Part shown: positions 5,232-6,776 of the stretch, one piece after another
Layout of the letters: the number at the start of each line of letters is the position of its first letter
Numbering within the stretch: position 1 is the first letter of the stretch
DNA from: Comamonadaceae bacterium
GTDB lineage: Bacteria > Pseudomonadota > Gammaproteobacteria > Burkholderiales > Burkholderiaceae_C
Direction of reading: 5' to 3'
Assembly (NCBI GenBank): GCA_947478935.1
Contig: CANJXV010000140.1
Span: forward strand, 1 to 6,776
DNA: 6,776 nucleotides
The notes under the pieces: generated by a model
Told to the model about the DNA's origin: nothing
The model's input: only the letters and a program-made list of their open reading frames with translations
Database searches by the model: none
Made by a program: the position numbers and the translations under genes

Positions 5232-6776
5232 ATGAAAACCCTACGCAAATTCCCCCGCGCAGTGTGCGAGATCGAGCACCAAATCATTCCCATGCCCGAC
5301 GGCACTAAGCTGTCCGCGCGCATCTGGCTACCCAAAGACGCCGCCAAGAACCCGGTGCCCGCCATCTTGGAGCATTTGCCTTACCGCAAGCGCGACGGCA
5401 CCATCGTGCGCGACGCCCTCACCCACCCTTATCTGGCCGGCCATGGATACGCCTGCGTCCGCGTGGACATGCGCGGCAACGGTGATTCGCAGGGCCTGAT
5501 GCATGACGAATACAGCGAGCAGGAATTGCAAGACGCCGAATCGGTGATCGCCTGGCTGCGCCAGCAGCCCTGGTGTACCGGGCGCGTGGGCATGATGGGA
5601 ATTTCTTGGGGCGGCTTTAACAGCTTGCAAGTGGCAGCGCGCCAGCCCGAAGGCTTGGAAGCCATCATCACGCTGTGCTCCACCGACGACCGCTATTCCG
5701 ATGACATCCACTACAAAGGCGGCTGCCTTTTGTCGGAAAATATGGGGTGGTCCGCCACCATGTTTGGCTATTCCTCGCGCCCACCAGACCCGGCACTGGT
5801 AGGCAAGCAATGGCGTGCCATGTGGTTGGAGCGCCTGAACACCGAGCCGCTGCTGGCCGTCGACTGGCTGCAACATCCGCACCGCGATGCCTACTGGAAG
5901 CGCGGTTCGGTCAACGAAGACATTGGTGCCATCAAAGCGGCGGTACTGGCTTTTGGCGGCTGGAACGATGCCTATACCAATGCGGTGCCGCGCCTGGTGG
6001 GTACGTTGCAAAGCCCGGTCAAAGGCATCATCGGCCCCTGGGCGCATAAGTACCCGCACTTTGCCGTGCCCGAACCGCGCATCGGCTTTTTGCAAGAGGC
6101 GCTGCGCTGGTGGGACCGCTGGCTTAAGGGCGCGCAAACAGGCGTAGAGCAGGACCCGGCATTTCGCACTTACATCATGGAAGTGCAGCGGCCCGGCGCC
6201 AGCATCAGCCACATTGCTGGCCGCTGGGTTAGCGACACCGTCTGGCCTAACACGAAGCAAAACGGGCAGCGCCTGCACCTCAACGCCGACGGCCTGGGCG
6301 CAGAGCGAACCGGGGCAGGCAAGCAAACGATCAGCTCACCGCAGCACACCGGCGCGGACAGTGGCGAGTACTGCATTATTTGGCTCGGGCCAGAGTTTCC
6401 CGGCGACCAGCGCCAGGACGATTCAGGCTCGCTGACCTTTGACGGTACGCCGCTAGCCCAGGACATCGATATGGTGGGCGCGCCGGTGCTGACCCTGAAA
6501 TTCAGCGTGGACCAGCCGGTGGCGCATGTGGCGGTGCGGCTCAATAGCATCTGGCCCGACGGTGCGGTGTCGCGCCTGACCTATGCGGTAGCCAACCTGA
6601 CGCATTTGCACGGCGATGCCAGCCACGAACACCCGCAGGCCCTGGAGCCCGGCAAGGTATATACCGTGAAAATCCAATTGGATGATGTGGCCTACCGCAT
6701 ACCCAAAGGGCATAAGCTACGGGTATCGCTGTCCACCAGCTACTGGCCGCTAATTTGGCCGGCGCCGACCCCCGTG
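5232..6776 (+). CDS. CocE/NonD-type alpha/beta hydrolase (peptidase S15 superfamily), 3' end cut
   Basis: 515 codons are visible from ATG 5232 with no stop before the right edge; relatives are usually about 600-680 residues. The family includes cocaine esterase, alpha-amino-acid ester hydrolases, glutaryl-7-ACA acylase and X-Pro dipeptidyl peptidases, which cleave ester or amide bonds. No signal peptide is visible, so it is probably cytoplasmic. The N-terminal beta strand motif MPDGTKLSARIWLP is typical. The nucleophile elbow MMGISWGGFNSLQ gives Ser125, GGWNDAYTN gives Asp246 and GPWAHKYPH gives His272, a complete Ser-Asp-His triad. RVDMRGNGDSQG at 77-88 is the usual strand preceding it. From about residue 310 a jelly-roll PepX_C-like domain begins (DIDMVGAPVLTLKFSVDQPV, RIPKGHKLRVSLSTSYWP) and is truncated by the window. 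It is divergent from the HyuA-like gene, suggesting shared control. The exact substrate is unknown. Confidence 0.93.
   Translation, partial: MKTLRKFPRAVCEIEHQIIPMPDGTKLSARIWLPKDAAKNPVPAILEHLPYRKRDGTIVRDALTHPYLAGHGYACVRVDMRGNGDSQGLMHDEYSEQELQDAESVIAWLRQQPWCTGRVGMMGISWGGFNSLQVAARQPEGLEAIITLCSTDDRYSDDIHYKGGCLLSENMGWSATMFGYSSRPPDPALVGKQWRAMWLERLNTEPLLAVDWLQHPHRDAYWKRGSVNEDIGAIKAAVLAFGGWNDAYTNAVPRLVGTLQSPVKGIIGPWAHKYPHFAVPEPRIGFLQEALRWWDRWLKGAQTGVEQDPAFRTYIMEVQRPGASISHIAGRWVSDTVWPNTKQNGQRLHLNADGLGAERTGAGKQTISSPQHTGADSGEYCIIWLGPEFPGDQRQDDSGSLTFDGTPLAQDIDMVGAPVLTLKFSVDQPVAHVAVRLNSIWPDGAVSRLTYAVANLTHLHGDASHEHPQALEPGKVYTVKIQLDDVAYRIPKGHKLRVSLSTSYWPLIWPAPTPV

Noticed and set aside
5328..6326. Minus-strand open frame of 332 codons opposite the CocE-like gene
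   Set aside because: It lies antisense to a gene with a full catalytic triad and family motifs; its translation resembles no protein family and is explained by GC-rich codon bias.

Overview
The window is compact, GC-rich bacterial DNA. Codon use, many GCGC-rich tracts, and a membrane sensor kinase with a NarL-type regulator all suggest a betaproteobacterium of the order Burkholderiales. This is an inference from style only; no marker gene is present. Four gene units are visible, and both window ends cut through a gene.

Positions 1-2576 (minus strand) hold a two-component system. A membrane sensor histidine kinase (PDC/dCache-like sensing domain, PAS, HisKA_3, HATPase) is followed, with a 4-base ATGA overlap, by a LuxR/NarL-type response regulator whose DNA-binding end runs off the left edge. 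The kinase is broken in this sequence. One GC unit appears to be missing from a (GC)4 tract just before the phosphoacceptor histidine, which splits it into a sensor half and a catalytic half. Both halves are otherwise intact.

Positions 2577-2919 form a gene-free gap. It carries a good minus-strand promoter candidate for the kinase, a perfect 8+8 bp inverted repeat just upstream of its -35 box, and a possible hairpin in the kinase mRNA leader.

Positions 2920-4914 (minus strand) encode a 664-residue HyuA-like hydantoinase/oxoprolinase family ATPase. No HyuB partner is visible. Positions 4915-5231 are a divergent intergenic region. From 5232 to the right edge (plus strand) runs a CocE/NonD-type alpha/beta hydrolase (peptidase S15 superfamily) with a visible Ser-Asp-His triad and a truncated C-terminus. 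A perfect 7-bp GC stem abuts its start codon and holds the Shine-Dalgarno-like AAGG in its loop.

A plausible reading is a small catabolic locus: an ATP-dependent lactam/imide-opening type enzyme divergent from an ester/amide hydrolase, next to a two-component system that may or may not control them. The substrate cannot be read from the sequence. The frameshifted kinase and the start-codon hairpin are the observations most worth checking. I did not find a clear new biological system.
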